Assembly: GCA_035539175.1 (NCBI GenBank)
Contig: DATLIY010000007.1
Span: 372,001-436,000 of the forward strand
Reading direction: 5' to 3'
DNA: 64,000 nt
Source of the DNA: Acidisarcina sp.
GTDB taxonomy: Bacteria > Acidobacteriota > Terriglobia > Terriglobales > Acidobacteriaceae
In this document: piece by piece, positions 61,886 to 64,000 of the stretch
How positions within the stretch are numbered: the first letter of the stretch is position 1
How the letters are laid out: every line of letters starts with the position of its first letter
Position numbers and translations under genes: made by a program
The notes under the pieces: model-generated
Databases searched by the model: none
Told to the model about the DNA's origin: nothing
Seen by the model: the letters and a program-made list of their open reading frames with translations, nothing else

Positions 61886-61921
61886 AATAATGGGCTCAAC
61901 TCACGAGAATAATGGGCTCAA
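61886..61921. repeat. 14-bp direct repeat before the ASPIC/UnbV gene
   Basis: AATAATGGGCTCAA occurs exactly at 61886-61899 and 61908-61921, a 22-base period (about two helical turns), directly before the start codon on the minus strand. It could be a regulator site or a small duplication. The rest of the 197-base divergent gap shows nothing else I can name. Confidence 0.7.
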
Positions 61922-62082
61922 TGCAATAGGAAGATCATAGGGCGCAGCAAAAGAGCAACGGCATCCTGCCATAGGAGTTTAGGTGGGGCGGATGCCTTTA
62001 TCAACCCCATAAGGCTGGACGCGACGCGGTCACGGAGAATTCGAGAGCAGAGGCCCACCTCAAAAGATACAATCGCGATGTC

Positions 62083-63843
62083 ATGAACAGGCTCCTATGG
62101 ATCGCGCTGATGGCGGGAATAGCAGTGCCGGGCGCATCTGCGCAGAACGCTACTTCGAACCAGACTCCGGCCCTGCAATCCGCAGGCGTTGCCTTCCGCG
62201 CGGGAACAGCGGCAATACAACGGAATGACCTGGCCAAGGCGCACGCGGAGTTCGCGAAGGTTGTGCGTCTTGCGCCCAAAATCGCAGCAGGCCACAGCGC
62301 CCTTGGGGCCGTCCTGCTGGCGGAAGGTGATACAGCGGGCGCCATTGCCGAACTGGAGAAGGCCCACAAAATTGACCCCAAAGACACCGCCGCCACGATT
62401 AACCTGGCAACGGCCTATTGCAGGCAGAACTCCTACCCACAAGCGGTAGAGCTATTCCGCGGGCTGACAGCAGGAAACGTGACGCTCTCTCCGGACGAGT
62501 TGGCCATCTATGCGCGGGCTTTGGACGGCACCGGAGATGCTCCACAGGCAGAAAGCAAGCTGAGAGAGGCGGTTGCTGCGGCTCCCGACAGCGCCGTGCT
62601 GCACGACAACCTCGGCACTATCCTCGCGGAACAGAAGCGCTTTCCCGAAGCAGAGCGCGAATTCACCACAGCAATCACGCGCGACGAAAACTCGGCTGCT
62701 TTCCATGCGCATCTCGGATCGTTGTTTCTGGAGGAGGGGAGGCTCCAGGAAGCAGTCACGCAGCTAACCACCGCCGTTCATCTCAACCCTGACGACTTCG
62801 AAGCAAATCTGCAACTTGGCAAAGCACTGCAGTCTGCGGGCGACGATGATCCTGCCATCGCACGGCTACGTCACGCGGTGGAAGTGGACAAAAAATCGAT
62901 CGATGCAAAGTATTACCTCGCTCTCGCTCTTCAAAGTCATGGCGACATTCCGGAAGCGTTGCCCTTGCTGCAACAAGTCGTGGCCGCGCGACCGGAAGAC
63001 GCCGCCGCTCTGACAAACCTGGGGCTCGCGTTGGTTCAGTCGGGCAAGGCCAAGGAGGCGACTCCTATCTATCAGCGTGCGCTTCGCTTGAATCCGAAGG
63101 ACCCAGTCTTGCGCCAGAATATGGGGGTCGCAGCACTGCAGCAGAGCGATCTGGATGGAGCGATTCAACACTTCCAGGCGGGCCTGGCCATCACGCCCGA
63201 GAGTCCCCAGCTACACTACGACCTGGGACTGGCGTTGAAGCTCAAAGATAGGATTGCAGATGCGATCCCCGAGTTTGAGCTTGCTGCAAAGGAAGATCCC
63301 AGTCTTCCTGATCCGCCCTACACTCTGGGTATCCTCTACATGCAGATGGGCAAATTCGAAGACTCAGCGCGAGAACTGCAGAAAGCGCTCGCCTTACGGC
63401 CGGGGAACGGAGATGCATGGTCCATCCTGGGGAGCGTCTATAAGCAGATGGAGGAGCCGGCGAAGGCCATCGATGCTCTTCATCACGCCATCGCTCTCCT
63501 TCCGAGCCAGCCAAGCCCGCATATCACGCTCGCAGCGATTCTTGCCGAGCAGGGAGACAAGACAGCGGCAGCAGCAGAACGCAAGACAGCCGCGGATTTA
63601 AGCCGCGTAGCCGTCGCTCATCAACGGGCTTCCTTTGCACTGCAGAGTGGCAAGTTGCTCCGCCAGCGAGGGCAACTTGCGGAAGCATTTCAGCAGTTGC
63701 AAATGGCAGTCGCAGCCGATCCAAACAACGCAGCGGTGCATCGCGAGCTAGCAATGATTCTTCAGGCGCAGGGCAAGAGCGCTGACGCTGCTGTGGAGAG
63801 AAATAAGGCAGACACCCTGGATCCCGATGGCAAGACGCCATAA
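62083..63843 (+). CDS. Secreted tetratricopeptide-repeat protein
   Basis: A 586-residue protein with a signal peptide (LLWIALMAGIAVPGASAQN) followed by about 15 TPR units from residue 35 to 580 (AIAELEKAHKIDPKDTAATI, AVTQLTTAVHLNPDDFEANL, AIQHFQAGLAITPESPQLHY). The TPR solenoid suggests protein-protein binding in the periplasm. No catalytic domain is seen. It is often found beside ASPIC/UnbV proteins in this phylum, and here the two are divergent neighbours, which hints at a shared role. The 157 bases after it to the window end show no gene. Confidence 0.88.
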   Translation: MNRLLWIALMAGIAVPGASAQNATSNQTPALQSAGVAFRAGTAAIQRNDLAKAHAEFAKVVRLAPKIAAGHSALGAVLLAEGDTAGAIAELEKAHKIDPKDTAATINLATAYCRQNSYPQAVELFRGLTAGNVTLSPDELAIYARALDGTGDAPQAESKLREAVAAAPDSAVLHDNLGTILAEQKRFPEAEREFTTAITRDENSAAFHAHLGSLFLEEGRLQEAVTQLTTAVHLNPDDFEANLQLGKALQSAGDDDPAIARLRHAVEVDKKSIDAKYYLALALQSHGDIPEALPLLQQVVAARPEDAAALTNLGLALVQSGKAKEATPIYQRALRLNPKDPVLRQNMGVAALQQSDLDGAIQHFQAGLAITPESPQLHYDLGLALKLKDRIADAIPEFELAAKEDPSLPDPPYTLGILYMQMGKFEDSARELQKALALRPGNGDAWSILGSVYKQMEEPAKAIDALHHAIALLPSQPSPHITLAAILAEQGDKTAAAAERKTAADLSRVAVAHQRASFALQSGKLLRQRGQLAEAFQQLQMAVAADPNNAAVHRELAMILQAQGKSADAAVERNKADTLDPDGKTP

Positions 63844-64000
63844 AGAAACCCAGCCACGATGAGGGATTGCAGTGCGGTCGAAGCCCGCTCCGGCATGGCC
63901 CCTGTCGAAGATTGTAGGAGTCATTTGCGTCCCATATACTCATGGTGCTTGCAGATGGAGTTTTTGGTTTAGCCTTGGTAGTCGGGGAGTAGAGCCTTTG

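Overview
The window looks like a GC-rich chromosome segment from an Acidobacteriota of the Terriglobia type (Terriglobus, Granulicella, Edaphobacter or Acidobacterium relatives). That is an inference. It rests on gene content (a large ASPIC/UnbV FG-GAP protein, CcmE of the CxxxY type, a zinc-finger plus MshEN protein, secreted TPR and beta-propeller proteins) and on an intergenic repeat of the type that yields spurious 'RSFA-LRMT' ORFs in such genomes. I saw no rRNA, tRNA, CRISPR array, transposase or phage gene.

Region 1 (1-28.8 kb, all minus strand) is an almost complete flagellar locus. Read in transcription order from 28.7 kb down: flgB-flgC-fliE-fliF-fliG-fliH-fliI-fliJ-fliK-flgD-flgE, a terminator, fliN-fliO-fliP-fliQ-fliR-flhB-flhA-fliA-fliM-fliY-like plus a zinc-finger/MshEN gene, cheY-cheX, flgF-flgG-flgA-flgH-flgI-flgJ, flgM-flgN-flgK, and flgL running off the left edge. 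motA/motB, fliC, fliD, fliS, flhF and flhG are not in the window. Promoter elements form a coherent hierarchy. Sigma-54 type -24/-12 sites lie before flgB, flgF, flgL and possibly fliK. Sigma-28 (FliA) type sites lie before flgM and cheY. Upstream (28.8-31 kb) sit a sigma-54 activator that lacks a DNA-binding domain and has a degraded receiver, and an OmpR-type response regulator.

Region 2 (31.3-46.7 kb) holds housekeeping genes: lexA, trxA, thrC-thrB, modABC (molybdate uptake), murB, a bacilliredoxin, thiC, a cytochrome c maturation cluster (ccmE, ccmA, a ybaK-type deacylase, ccmB, ccmC, and a 44-residue ccmD-like gene), aroF (DAHP synthase) and a YVTN beta-propeller lipoprotein.

Region 3 (46.8-56.6 kb) holds a RsbU-like phosphatase, a YihY membrane protein, a cold-shock protein, queG, a stand-alone STAS protein, ppdK and a small secreted Ala/Lys/Pro-rich protein.

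Region 4 (56.6-63.8 kb) holds a tightly overlapped nirA-met8-cobA operon: sulfite or nitrite reductase plus two enzymes of siroheme synthesis. It is followed by a secreted ASPIC/UnbV protein and, divergently, a secreted TPR protein. The most notable element of the window is upstream of nirA. A good promoter places its start site on the ATG of a 25-codon ORF with four Cys codons, a hairpin overlies those codons, and a terminator hairpin precedes nirA. Together these form a textbook-like layout for cysteine-responsive transcription attenuation from a leaderless upstream ORF.
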